A stretch of 15,246 bases of DNA from Candidatus Bathyarchaeota archaeon (GCA_004376975.1 SOJA01000003.1:1-15246), one strand, 5' to 3'. Shown: positions 6,949 to 15,135, counted from the stretch's first letter. The notes: generated by a model not told the origin, from the letters alone. Made by a program: numbers and translations.

Positions 6949-9180
6949 GTGAAAACATCAGACTTATCAATACCGGAACCTGTTAAACAAATACTGATTA
7001 AATCTGGAGTTGTTGAGCTTTATCCCCCACAGAAGGAAGCAATAAAGGCTGGAGCCCTCGAAGGAAGAAACCTTGTTTTGGCCAGCCCAACAGCTTCAGG
7101 AAAAACCTTGATTGCTGAGTTCTGCGCACTTAAGCATATACTGGAGAAAAATGGAAAAACGATTTATCTAACGCCTTTAAGGGCTCTGGCAAGCGAAAAG
7201 TATGAGGAGTTTAAGAAATACACTTCAATAAGGAAGCCTGACGGAAAACGCGTAAGGATAGGCATCAGTACAGGTGACTATGACAGCACTGACCAATGGC
7301 TGGAAAGATATGATGTAATTATAACCACCAATGAGAAGGCGGATTCGCTTCTGAGACATAGAGCAAAATGGATGGATGAGATTTCACTCGTAGTTGCTGA
7401 CGAAGTGCATTTATTAAATGATAGTGAGCGAGGACCAACCCTTGAAGTTGTCCTAGCAAGACTTATGCAGATCAATCCGGACATACAAGTTTTGGCTTTA
7501 AGCGCAACAATAAATAACGTTGAAGAACTTGCAGAGTGGCTCAAAGCAGGATATGTCACAACAGAGTGGCGGCCAATCCATTTGAAGGAAGGAGTAATTC
7601 TGCACGAAGAAATTCAATTCAAAGACGGAGACGCAAAAAAAATAGATAGGAAATCAAGAAACTCATCCATAAACTTAGCATTGAACACTATAAAATCTGG
7701 TGGACAAGCATTAATTTTTGCAAGTACAAGAAGAAAAGCTGTTACGCTTGCTAAAAATGCTGCTGTTGAAGTTGAAGAAATCCTGTCTAAACCTGTGAAG
7801 CGTGCATTGAAACGTGACGCTGATAAAATTCTAGCGGCTGGAGAGAGAACAAGAATAAGTGAAATGCTGGCTGAACTGACTATGCATGGAACCGCGTTCC
7901 ACCACGCTGGATTAGGTAGTAGACACCGCAGAATAATAGAGGATTCTTTCCGGCATAGGAAAATCAAGGTTTTAACGGCTACGCCTACGTTAGCTTTCGG
8001 AGTAAACCTGCCAGCTAGAACCGTTGTAATTCAAGATTATAAGCGATATGAACCTGGATATGGCTACTATCCAATCAGCGTTCTAGAATACAAGCAGATG
8101 GCAGGCAGAGCTGGAAGACCCAAATACGACAAAGTTGGAGAAGCAATACTTACAGCCAGAAACAGTGACGAAGCAGACTATTTAATGGAAAACTACATTC
8201 TTGCGAAGACGGAGAGAATATGGTCAAGACTTGCAGTTGAAAGAATTTTGAGATCCCATGTTTTAGCAACAATAGCAGCAGACTTTGCCCACACCGAACG
8301 TGGAATTTACGACTTCTTCGGTAAAACCTTCTACGCATACCAATACGACATTAAAACGATTAAGAGTGTAATAACTAAGATTCTGAAATACTTATACGAC
8401 GAGCAAATGATCGATGTCTGCAGAGATAACATTTACGCCACAAAATTTGGGAAACGAGCAAGCGAACTATACATAGATCCAGTTTCAGCCGTCATAATAC
8501 GCGATGGGTTAAGAGGTGAACCTGCATATTTAACTGATTTAAGCCTTCTCCACATGATAGCTCACACACCAGATATGGCTCCGAAACTGAGACCCTACAC
8601 ACGGGAGCTAGATCAAGTTGAAGTTTTCATGGAAGAACACAAAGAAGAGTTACTTGTCAATGTACCCGATGAGTGGGAAGACAGAATGGCCTACGAAGAA
8701 CTCTTAGGAGAGATAAAAACCGCCATGGTTTTGAAAAGCTGGGTTGAAGAAATGAGCGAAGATGAACTAATCGAAAGATTCCGGGTGCAGCCAGGCGACC
8801 TTTACAGAGCAATTCAAAATGCAAAATGGCTGCTTCACGCTACTCATCAACTAGCCCTGCTCTTCAACAACAAGAAAATGTTGCCACAAACCCTAAAGCT
8901 CATGGAACAAATAGAAAAAGGAGTAAAGAAAGAACTGCTGCCAATTGTTAAGCTAGAAGGAGTTGGCAGAGTCCGTGGTCGCATACTCTACAACGCTGGA
9001 TACAAAACAATAAAGAGAATAAAGCATGCAGCTATCAGCGACTTGGTAAGTCTGCCCCTGATAGGGCCAAGACTGGCAAAGAAAATAAAAGAGCAAGTAG
9101 GCGGCTTCGTTAAGAAAGAGGAATGGAAGAAGCTTGAAAAGGGAGAAGAGTGGGAACAGAAGGATCTAACACAATACTAA
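6949..9180 (+). CDS. hel308: Hel308/Hjm superfamily 2 DNA helicase
   Basis: This 743-residue ATP-dependent 3'-5' helicase belongs to the archaeal Hel308 family, which acts at stalled replication forks and in recombinational repair. Motifs seen: a Q-motif-like LYPPQ at 24-28, Walker A ASPTASGKT at 45-53, DEVH at 151-154, SAT at 185-187, a second RecA domain ending in QMAGRAGRP at 383-391, then winged-helix and ratchet regions. A helix-hairpin-helix stretch lies at about 667-716. Length and order are normal for the family. The start is GTG 6949, because the N-terminal pattern of a short leader, then IPEPVKQIL and LYPPQ, is the usual one. The last seven residues, QKDLTQY, resemble a PCNA-interacting box. 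Its stop overlaps that of purB. Confidence 0.96.
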   Translation: MKTSDLSIPEPVKQILIKSGVVELYPPQKEAIKAGALEGRNLVLASPTASGKTLIAEFCALKHILEKNGKTIYLTPLRALASEKYEEFKKYTSIRKPDGKRVRIGISTGDYDSTDQWLERYDVIITTNEKADSLLRHRAKWMDEISLVVADEVHLLNDSERGPTLEVVLARLMQINPDIQVLALSATINNVEELAEWLKAGYVTTEWRPIHLKEGVILHEEIQFKDGDAKKIDRKSRNSSINLALNTIKSGGQALIFASTRRKAVTLAKNAAVEVEEILSKPVKRALKRDADKILAAGERTRISEMLAELTMHGTAFHHAGLGSRHRRIIEDSFRHRKIKVLTATPTLAFGVNLPARTVVIQDYKRYEPGYGYYPISVLEYKQMAGRAGRPKYDKVGEAILTARNSDEADYLMENYILAKTERIWSRLAVERILRSHVLATIAADFAHTERGIYDFFGKTFYAYQYDIKTIKSVITKILKYLYDEQMIDVCRDNIYATKFGKRASELYIDPVSAVIIRDGLRGEPAYLTDLSLLHMIAHTPDMAPKLRPYTRELDQVEVFMEEHKEELLVNVPDEWEDRMAYEELLGEIKTAMVLKSWVEEMSEDELIERFRVQPGDLYRAIQNAKWLLHATHQLALLFNNKKMLPQTLKLMEQIEKGVKKELLPIVKLEGVGRVRGRILYNAGYKTIKRIKHAAISDLVSLPLIGPRLAKKIKEQVGGFVKKEEWKKLEKGEEWEQKDLTQY

Positions 9181-10544
9181 GCTAGCCCTCTAGCCTTCCG
9201 TTCTTCTCTTGTTTTTCTAGACATAAGCTCAACTTGCTCTAAAGCCGTACCCAAATAATTCCGCGGATTCAAAGCCTCATGAATCTCTTTTTCGCTTAAC
9301 TTCTCACGTACAACCTTATCGTCCAGAAGAATTTCCAGGAAATGTTGCTTCTTCATTCTACTTTGTATTGCCAGTTTTCTAAGAAGTTCATGGGCTTCTT
9401 GGCGGCTTGCACCCTTCTTTGTTAACGCCACCATGACAGCTTCGGACATGGCGCGTCCTTGGGTCAATTCAATGTTTTTCCGCATTTGTTCTTCATCAAC
9501 GTGCAGGTTAGCTACTACGTTGCTCATTGAAGAAAGCAGGTGATCAAGTAGGATGCATGTTTCAGGAATGATGAACCGCTCCGCTGAAGACTGTGTCATA
9601 TCTCTTTCATGCCAAGTTATAACGTCCTCTAGAGCCGGGGTAACAAGGCTTCTAACAATTCTAGCTAGGCCGCAGGTCGTTTCACATGTTTCTGGATCTC
9701 GCTTATGAGGCATTGTTGAACTGCCAACTCTCTTCTCCAAATCAAAAGACTCAAAAAGTTCTCCAATCTCAGGCCTTTGCAGTTGACGAATTTCAGTAGC
9801 AAAATTATCAAGTGTAGAAGCAATCATAGCAGACAAACATACAAGCTCAGCATGGCGATCCCTCTGAACAATCTGAGTGGAAATTTCAGCCGGCTTGATT
9901 CCTAATCGTTGCATAACCAGCTCCTGAATTTTCATTGCGTGCGGTCCTAAGCCAGCTTGAACCCCCACCGCTCCAGTCATCTTTCCAACTAAAACTCGTT
10001 CTTTGCATTGTCTAAGCCTTTGGATATGTCTTGAGATTTCACGCATCCAAACCGCAAACTTGAAGCCTAACGTTATTGGCAAAGCATGCTGGCCATGGGT
10101 TCTACCTATCATCAAAGTGTTTTTGTACTGCAAGGCTTTTTCCATAAGGATTTCCTCAAAACCGTCTAGCCTTTTCTCAATCAATCCTAAAGCCTCTTTT
10201 AGCTGAAGAGCCCATGCAGTATCCACAATGTCATAGCTTGTCGCTCCAAGGTGAACATATGCCCCGCTTGGACCGCATACCTCAGCTAAAGCTCTAACAA
10301 TAGAGGCAATATCATGTATTATTTCACGTTCAATCGCCTTTACGCGACTTAATTTCACATGCCTCGTCGAAGCCATAGTCGCTATCGTTTCAGCATCTCC
10401 TCGAGGTATATCACCAACTTCAGCATGCGCCAAAGCTAACGCTGCCTCAACATCCAACATTTTCTGAACCCGCATCTCTTCCTCGAATATCCCTTTCATT
10501 TCAGGAGTTCCGTAACGACCCGTATCAATGGGAAGAATAGGCAA
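9177..10544 (-). CDS. purB: Adenylosuccinate lyase
   Basis: This 455-residue fumarase/aspartase-superfamily enzyme cleaves SAICAR and adenylosuccinate, releasing fumarate, in purine synthesis. Evidence includes the N-terminal PIDTGRYGTPEM, His150 in GRTHGQHA, and the flexible-loop signature GSSTMPHKRDPE at 274-285. The start is TTG at 10544: GGAGGT lies 6 bases upstream, the resulting N-terminus fits the archaeal family, and no in-frame ATG exists nearby. An ATG at 10549 is out of frame and too near the ribosome site. The gene converges with hel308, the two stop codons overlapping within four bases, and diverges from the asparagine synthetase homologue. No other purine gene is adjacent. Confidence 0.96.
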   Translation of the reverse strand: MPILPIDTGRYGTPEMKGIFEEEMRVQKMLDVEAALALAHAEVGDIPRGDAETIATMASTRHVKLSRVKAIEREIIHDIASIVRALAEVCGPSGAYVHLGATSYDIVDTAWALQLKEALGLIEKRLDGFEEILMEKALQYKNTLMIGRTHGQHALPITLGFKFAVWMREISRHIQRLRQCKERVLVGKMTGAVGVQAGLGPHAMKIQELVMQRLGIKPAEISTQIVQRDRHAELVCLSAMIASTLDNFATEIRQLQRPEIGELFESFDLEKRVGSSTMPHKRDPETCETTCGLARIVRSLVTPALEDVITWHERDMTQSSAERFIIPETCILLDHLLSSMSNVVANLHVDEEQMRKNIELTQGRAMSEAVMVALTKKGASRQEAHELLRKLAIQSRMKKQHFLEILLDDKVVREKLSEKEIHEALNPRNYLGTALEQVELMSRKTREERKARGLA

Positions 10545-10550
10545 ATCATA

Positions 10551-10556
10551 ACCTCC
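10551..10556 (-). promoter_or_regulatory. Shine-Dalgarno site that decides the TTG start of purB
   Basis: A perfect GGAGGT on the minus strand is separated from TTG 10544 by six bases (TATGAT). The out-of-frame ATG within that spacer is only one base away, too close for initiation. Confidence 0.7.
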
Positions 10557-10617
10557 CGCAAAACTAGATAAGCCGGGTTAGAATTAATGTTTTACCATAC
10601 TAAGAGGCTTCTTCCAC

Positions 10618-12072
10618 ATGGGCGCGATTGCCGCCATCGCTAGCAAAAGGAACGAAAATGTAGCAAAAACAGCAGGCACTATGCTTGAAATATTAAAAAA
10701 TGAATGTACCGAGGCATTGGGGCTGGCATCACCGACAACAGTGAAAATAGAAAACTCCACCGAGAATTTACAAACCCCAGCCATAGCCTCACCCATAATG
10801 GTTGGCCACGTTTTCTCCAAAATCTCTATTTCAGACATACCACAACCAATAAAACTGGAGGATAAAACACTTGTTTTTGAGGGAACTCCCTATTTACCTA
10901 ACACTGAAATTTTCAACGGGCAATTTGCAGCTGAAAAACTTACTCAAAATCAAGGAAATGTAGAAGCCCTCATCAAGGATTTTGATGGCAGTTTCGCTTT
11001 TGTTGTGGCTGAGTCTGGAAGACTTATAGCTGGGAGAGACTCATTAGGAGCCTACCCGCTCTATTATGGTGAAAACGTAGATCTAGCGGCTTTAGCGTCC
11101 GAGCGCAAAGCATTGTGGAAAATCGGAATTGGACAGACGTATTCCTTTCCGCCGGGACATATAGCCATAGTTGACGAACATGGTTTCAATTTTAAGCCTG
11201 TAAAAACACTCGTTTACACAGGAACTAGACAAACAACCATGCAAACTGCAACTGGAAAAATACGAAGCCTTTTGCAACAATCAGTTAAACAAAGAGTTTC
11301 GGGCCTTAAAGAAGTTGCAGTAGCCTTTTCTGGTGGTTTAGACAGCAGCATGGTTGCGTTCTTAGCCAAGAAATCTGAAGTAGATGTACATCTGATCTAT
11401 GTGAGCTTGGAAAACCAGCCTGAAATTGAACATGCGAAAGAGGCGGCAGAAGCGCTGAAATTGCCACTTCACATTTGTGTTTACAGTGAAGATGCTGTGG
11501 AAGAAGTTCTTCCAAAAGTTTTGTGGGTTATTGAAGAGGCAAACCCCGTTAAAACAGCCATAGGAACCCCGATTTTTTGGACGGCGGAAAAAGCTTCGGA
11601 AATGGGGTTCAGAGTTATGCTTGCTGGACAAGGTGCAGATGAGCTTTTCGGAGGCTACAGGCGCTACTTGAATGATTATGTGCTGCATGGTAGAGCATTT
11701 GTAGAGAAAACTCTTTTCAGCGACATTGCAAGGATGTATGAAATCAACTTAGAAAGAGACAGCAAAATCTGCAACTTCCACAACGTAGAGCTACGCCTAC
11801 CTTTTGCGGCGTACCAACTAGCAGAATTCGCGGCAAGTCTACCCTTGCAGCTTAAGATAAAGTCGCCAAATGACATGCTAAGAAAAACGGTGCTGAGAAA
11901 AGTGGCTAGGGAGATGGAGCTTCCACCTTTCATAGTTGACAGGCCGAAAAAGGCAATACAATACACAACAGGCGTAAACAAAATGATTAAAAGACTGGCT
12001 AAAAAGAAAGGGTCCTCCATGAAGGAATACTTACAGAGAATGTTACAGACAACCTTCGAAGGGATGATTTAA
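10618..12072 (+). CDS. Asparagine synthetase homologue lacking the glutaminase cysteine
   Basis: This 484-residue protein has the two-domain AsnB layout: an N-terminal Ntn/class II glutaminase fold (about 1-190) and a C-terminal ATP-pyrophosphatase synthetase domain (about 210-470). The nucleophile expected at position 2 is missing; the protein begins MGAIAAIA instead of MCGI, and the RGPDG glutamine-binding motif is also eroded. No in-frame start exists upstream that would restore it. The late domain features FDGSFAF and GRDSLGAYPLYY remain. The synthetase domain looks active: PP-loop SGGLDSS at 238-244 and GQGADELFGGY at 337-347. It probably uses free ammonia or another amine to amidate an adenylated carboxylate; beta-lactam synthetases are a known relative without glutaminase activity. 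It precedes a deacetylase gene by 16 bases. The true substrate is unknown. Confidence 0.9.
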   Translation: MGAIAAIASKRNENVAKTAGTMLEILKNECTEALGLASPTTVKIENSTENLQTPAIASPIMVGHVFSKISISDIPQPIKLEDKTLVFEGTPYLPNTEIFNGQFAAEKLTQNQGNVEALIKDFDGSFAFVVAESGRLIAGRDSLGAYPLYYGENVDLAALASERKALWKIGIGQTYSFPPGHIAIVDEHGFNFKPVKTLVYTGTRQTTMQTATGKIRSLLQQSVKQRVSGLKEVAVAFSGGLDSSMVAFLAKKSEVDVHLIYVSLENQPEIEHAKEAAEALKLPLHICVYSEDAVEEVLPKVLWVIEEANPVKTAIGTPIFWTAEKASEMGFRVMLAGQGADELFGGYRRYLNDYVLHGRAFVEKTLFSDIARMYEINLERDSKICNFHNVELRLPFAAYQLAEFAASLPLQLKIKSPNDMLRKTVLRKVAREMELPPFIVDRPKKAIQYTTGVNKMIKRLAKKKGSSMKEYLQRMLQTTFEGMI

Positions 12073-12088
12073 CATAGGCACAACAGGC

Positions 12089-13135
12089 GTGATTTTCTCA
12101 CCGACGTATTATCGGCATAATCCTGGTAAAGGTCACCCTGAATCGGCTAGGCGTCTCCGTGCCATTATTAGAGAGTTGAAGAAGAGTAGACTTCAAGGTG
12201 TCGAAAACTGGCAGTTTATTGAACCAGAAAGAGCTCACATAAAGGATGTTGAACTCGTCCACAGTATAGAATACATTGAATTTGTAGAGAACACATGCAT
12301 GTTAGGAGGACTTTTAGATGTGGAGGAGTACACTGTTGCTTCGTCGGAGAGTTTTGAGGTTGCCCTTTACGCTGTGGGCGGAGCATTGAAGGCTGTTAAT
12401 CTTGTAATGGAAGGAAAAATTCAGAACGCTTTCGCCTTGGTTCGACCTCCAGGACATCATGCTGGAAAATATCGTGCAGGCGGTTTCTGCATCTTCAATA
12501 ATGTCGCAATAGCAGCAAAAAATTTGCTCAGAAAATTCAATCTGAAGAAGATTCTGATATTGGATATAGATGCCCATCATGGAAACGGTACACAAGAGAT
12601 CTTCTACCAAACTAATAGGGTCCTGTACGTAAGTTTGCATGAGGACCCGCGAGAATTCCCACGAAAAGGTTTCATACATGAAGTTGGGGAAGGAGAAGGT
12701 TTAGGTTATAATGTAAATATCCCTCTACCATTCAGAACAGGCGATGATATTTACTTAAGGGCGATAAATGAAATTGCAAAACCCATAGTACAGCAGTACA
12801 GACCACAGTTCATACTGGTATCCGCCGGATTAGATGGTTACTTTGCAGATCCTGTAGGAGATCTTTCCCTTTCCACCATTTGCTACCAACAAGTCTATGA
12901 AACGATAGTTAATCTGGCTTCAGAAATATGCGAAGGAAAACTTGCGTCAGTGCTTGAGGGAGGTTACAGTCTTAATTCTATTGGAAGAATAGTTGTGGCT
13001 GCCGTTGCAAAGATGAGTGGAGCAGTTTACAGTGTAGAAGACAAGGTTCCTAAAATTAGTAAACGTGTTAAGAAGCAAGGTGAAAAGATCATAAAGAAAG
13101 TGAAACAGGTTCAGAAGGTTTTCTGGAGTGTATAA
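12089..13135 (+). CDS. Histone-deacetylase-fold zinc amidohydrolase
   Basis: This 348-residue class II-like HDAC/AcuC/acetylpolyamine amidohydrolase family protein removes acyl groups from amines. Catalytic features are complete: the tandem His123-His124 in RPPGHHAG, zinc ligands Asp161 and His163 in LDIDAHHGNG and Asp249 in SAGLDGY, and the transition-state Tyr293 in EGGY. The C-terminal 25 residues are lysine-rich, possibly contacting nucleic acid or an acidic partner. The start is taken as GTG 12089, near the expected N-terminal IFSPTY. The frame is open upstream for six codons with no standard start, and no good Shine-Dalgarno site is seen, so translation may be coupled to the gene before it. 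Substrates of archaeal members include acetylated polyamines and proteins; which applies here cannot be told. Confidence 0.93.
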   Translation: MIFSPTYYRHNPGKGHPESARRLRAIIRELKKSRLQGVENWQFIEPERAHIKDVELVHSIEYIEFVENTCMLGGLLDVEEYTVASSESFEVALYAVGGALKAVNLVMEGKIQNAFALVRPPGHHAGKYRAGGFCIFNNVAIAAKNLLRKFNLKKILILDIDAHHGNGTQEIFYQTNRVLYVSLHEDPREFPRKGFIHEVGEGEGLGYNVNIPLPFRTGDDIYLRAINEIAKPIVQQYRPQFILVSAGLDGYFADPVGDLSLSTICYQQVYETIVNLASEICEGKLASVLEGGYSLNSIGRIVVAAVAKMSGAVYSVEDKVPKISKRVKKQGEKIIKKVKQVQKVFWSV

Positions 13136-13168
13136 GTGACTTCAGAGACAAATGTGGAATGCCGAAGG

Positions 13169-13351
13169 CTACTCAATCACTTGGATTGCATTTTCTGAGC
13201 ATTCAGCCTCGCAGGCTCTGCAAACTAGGCATTCTTCAACTTTTACTGGAACGGACTTTTCATCTTTGATTTCGAAAACTTCAACAGGACAAGTGTCTAC
13301 ACATGTACCGCATCCAGTACATTTGTCATTATCAATTATAATCTCCACCAT
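13169..13351 (-). CDS. 2[4Fe-4S] ferredoxin
   Basis: This 60-residue cytoplasmic electron carrier has two complete cluster motifs: Cys11, 14, 17 and 21 followed by Pro, and Cys41, 44, 47 and 51. Each pattern is CxxCxxCxxxC, so two [4Fe-4S] clusters are expected. The length is typical of clostridial-type ferredoxins. The ATG is preceded by AGAGGAAGG with a short spacer. It converges with the deacetylase gene (33 bases between stops) and lies 65 bases downstream of the ribophorin-like gene with its own candidate TATA box, so it may be independently transcribed. Its redox partner is not evident from the window. Confidence 0.95.
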   Translation of the reverse strand: MVEIIIDNDKCTGCGTCVDTCPVEVFEIKDEKSVPVKVEECLVCRACEAECSENAIQVIE

Positions 13352-13395
13352 TTTGCCTTCCTCTTTAATTCGAGTTCCATGAATTCAGAACAGTG

Positions 13396-13403
13396 AAATA
13401 AAA
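13396..13403 (-). promoter_or_regulatory. Candidate TATA box for the ferredoxin gene
   Basis: TTTTATTT on the minus strand lies about 45 bases upstream of the ferredoxin ATG. A start about 25 bases downstream would leave a leader of roughly 20 bases containing the Shine-Dalgarno site. It also sits in the T-rich tract just after the upstream stop, so it could instead be part of a terminator. Confidence 0.35.
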
Positions 13404-13416
13404 GTTTTTGGGTTTG

Positions 13417-15123
13417 CTATTGAATTTCTTCACGTAGTCTTATGAGAATTTCGTTAACTGTTGTTTCAGCTTTCTCCTTTCTCTGCTCATAGTCCCCGAG
13501 AAGTTTTCGGTATGCCCCCAATGAAAGCTCTCCTCGCCTGTGACGTGCTTCAATGCTCCCAATGTTCGCCTCAACTTCGCTAATTTCAGTTTCCACAACT
13601 TCAAGCCGCCGCATCAAATCGCTGTATCGTCCTCCAGCCGCTCGCAGTTTCTCCTTCAAGTCACCTAGGTTTCTAGACAAAACATTAAGACGTGTTTCAA
13701 GCGTTCTTCTCCGCACCTTATACCGACGTCTCGAGACTTTGCCTTTACTTACCCTTACCTTAAGGGACTGCATCTCCAAAACTATTTTCCTTTTCTGCTC
13801 ATACATATCAACGAAGGATTTAATATCTTTTAAACGAACCCCCATCGCTACTTCAGGCACAGTAACTGGAGCTGGAGCCTTAGGCCTTTTCCACACGACA
13901 ACCATTGCGCATCCAACGGTTACTAAAGCCCACATCCACAGGGTAGGACGGAAAGACACCCATAAAAGATTGTACTTATACGTGATCCCGATGCTGGAGT
14001 TATCTAATGAAAACACGCCTTGCCGTTCTATAGTTAACGTTTCTTGGAAAACATTTTTGGTTACTCTGTAGTCGCTGATGTCTGAAGGGTCTTTGAAACT
14101 CAATATTTTGGCACCTTCAGGCAGTACAAAAGTTACGAAAGTGTGCTCAATGTAATAATCTAGATGCTGGAACAATGGAAATGTAAGGTCAAAGCTTTCA
14201 GGTTCTTTTTGTTCAACGAACACTTCACTGGGCAGACAGTATTCCACGGTGAAAATAGTTGATGCTTCAGCTTCCAACGGTGGTGTAAACAAAACTTTGT
14301 ATCTGTTTGTTTTTCCAGTGACATTTACCACTAACAACCTTCTTCCAAGTTGATCATATGCGCTTGTGTCGGTAGTGTTCCCGGGTAGAATTATCTCGAT
14401 GGAACTGACTTTTTGGGGAGCTTTGTTTATCATACGATAGGTGTCAGAGCCTTCGATCTCACCCATCCCGCCTATTGTTATCTTCTGTTTCAGTTCTTCT
14501 ATTTCAGCCATTTGTATTGCATTTCCAATTGATGAAAAAGACACGTTTGCACGTGAACGTGTAAAGGCAGACAAAGTTTCCGAGCGATATGTAAGAGTGT
14601 CGACAGTTCCTCCCAGGTATGTTGAACCTTCCGGCAGAAGAATTGAAACATTACAGTTAACCGCGTCTTCTGTCAAAACGGGGTATTCTGGAAAGTCTAG
14701 GGTGTATTGACTCATGTTAATAGGGTCTTGCATAAGGAGATTATTTGAGAGTATAAATCCAACAGTGAAGACTTGTGGTGTCTCTTGGGGGAAATCTATT
14801 TTTACCCCGTAGAAACCAATATGATTGTACAAGGAAACATCAAGGCTTACTGGAAAAATGGCGGTTGAGCTATAAGCTACGCATCGAAGAACGTGCGGGC
14901 CGTACTCGTAAGGCAGCCCAATAAGAAAGCTGGGTGTTGTACCGGTTATTTGCACAGTATCATTTAGGAATATGTAGCCATTGTACATGACTTCAATTGT
15001 ATGATTAACTTTTTCAATAGTGTAAGCGCCCTCAGCGTTAACATTCTTAATGTTGAAAGCTGCAAAAAATGTAAGGATTACTGTAGCGATGATCAAAGTG
15101 AAGGTGAAGGCTTTTTGCTTCAT
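13417..15123 (-). CDS. Ribophorin I (OST1)-like membrane protein
   Basis: This 568-residue protein has a signal peptide (1-30, ending VNA), a large extracytoplasmic beta-rich region in two parts (about 31-200 and 205-390), one membrane helix (about 394-411) and a basic cytosolic helical tail (427-568). From memory, the second outer domain tracks human ribophorin I: CLPS near 296-299, then LPEGAK at 334-339 about 35 residues later, then a YKYN segment running into the membrane helix. The tail also matches in spacing: a LET at 475-477, a GxL about 60 residues on, and a terminal IL. Ribophorin I is a subunit of the eukaryotic oligosaccharyltransferase. Eight NxS/T sequons lie outside the membrane. 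The start is ATG 15123, with GGAGG seven bases upstream, not TTG 15141. The topology is sure; the family assignment needs a profile search. Confidence 0.78.
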   Translation of the reverse strand: MKQKAFTFTLIIATVILTFFAAFNIKNVNAEGAYTIEKVNHTIEVMYNGYIFLNDTVQITGTTPSFLIGLPYEYGPHVLRCVAYSSTAIFPVSLDVSLYNHIGFYGVKIDFPQETPQVFTVGFILSNNLLMQDPINMSQYTLDFPEYPVLTEDAVNCNVSILLPEGSTYLGGTVDTLTYRSETLSAFTRSRANVSFSSIGNAIQMAEIEELKQKITIGGMGEIEGSDTYRMINKAPQKVSSIEIILPGNTTDTSAYDQLGRRLLVVNVTGKTNRYKVLFTPPLEAEASTIFTVEYCLPSEVFVEQKEPESFDLTFPLFQHLDYYIEHTFVTFVLPEGAKILSFKDPSDISDYRVTKNVFQETLTIERQGVFSLDNSSIGITYKYNLLWVSFRPTLWMWALVTVGCAMVVVWKRPKAPAPVTVPEVAMGVRLKDIKSFVDMYEQKRKIVLEMQSLKVRVSKGKVSRRRYKVRRRTLETRLNVLSRNLGDLKEKLRAAGGRYSDLMRRLEVVETEISEVEANIGSIEARHRRGELSLGAYRKLLGDYEQRKEKAETTVNEILIRLREEIQ

Positions 15124-15130
15124 ATGTTTT

Positions 15131-15135
15131 CCTCC
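15131..15135 (-). promoter_or_regulatory. Shine-Dalgarno site fixing the start of the ribophorin-like gene
   Basis: GGAGG on the minus strand lies seven bases upstream of ATG 15123. The farther TTG at 15141 would place the site inside the coding region, so ATG 15123 is preferred. Confidence 0.65.

Noticed and set aside
10584..10838. Minus-strand hydrophobic 84-residue reading frame opposite the asparagine synthetase homologue
   Set aside because: It is antisense to the N-terminus of a well-supported gene; apparent hydrophobicity comes from the alanine-rich sense codons.
10618..13135. A biosynthetic gene cluster for a beta-lactam-like product
   Set aside because: Only two candidate genes are present, with no carrier protein, oxygenase or transporter; the beta-lactam synthetase comparison rests solely on the lost cysteine.
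13553..14071. Plus-strand 172-residue reading frame opposite the ribophorin-like tail
   Set aside because: It is Ser/Arg/Leu-rich antisense of a coiled-coil coding region, without ribosome site or motif.
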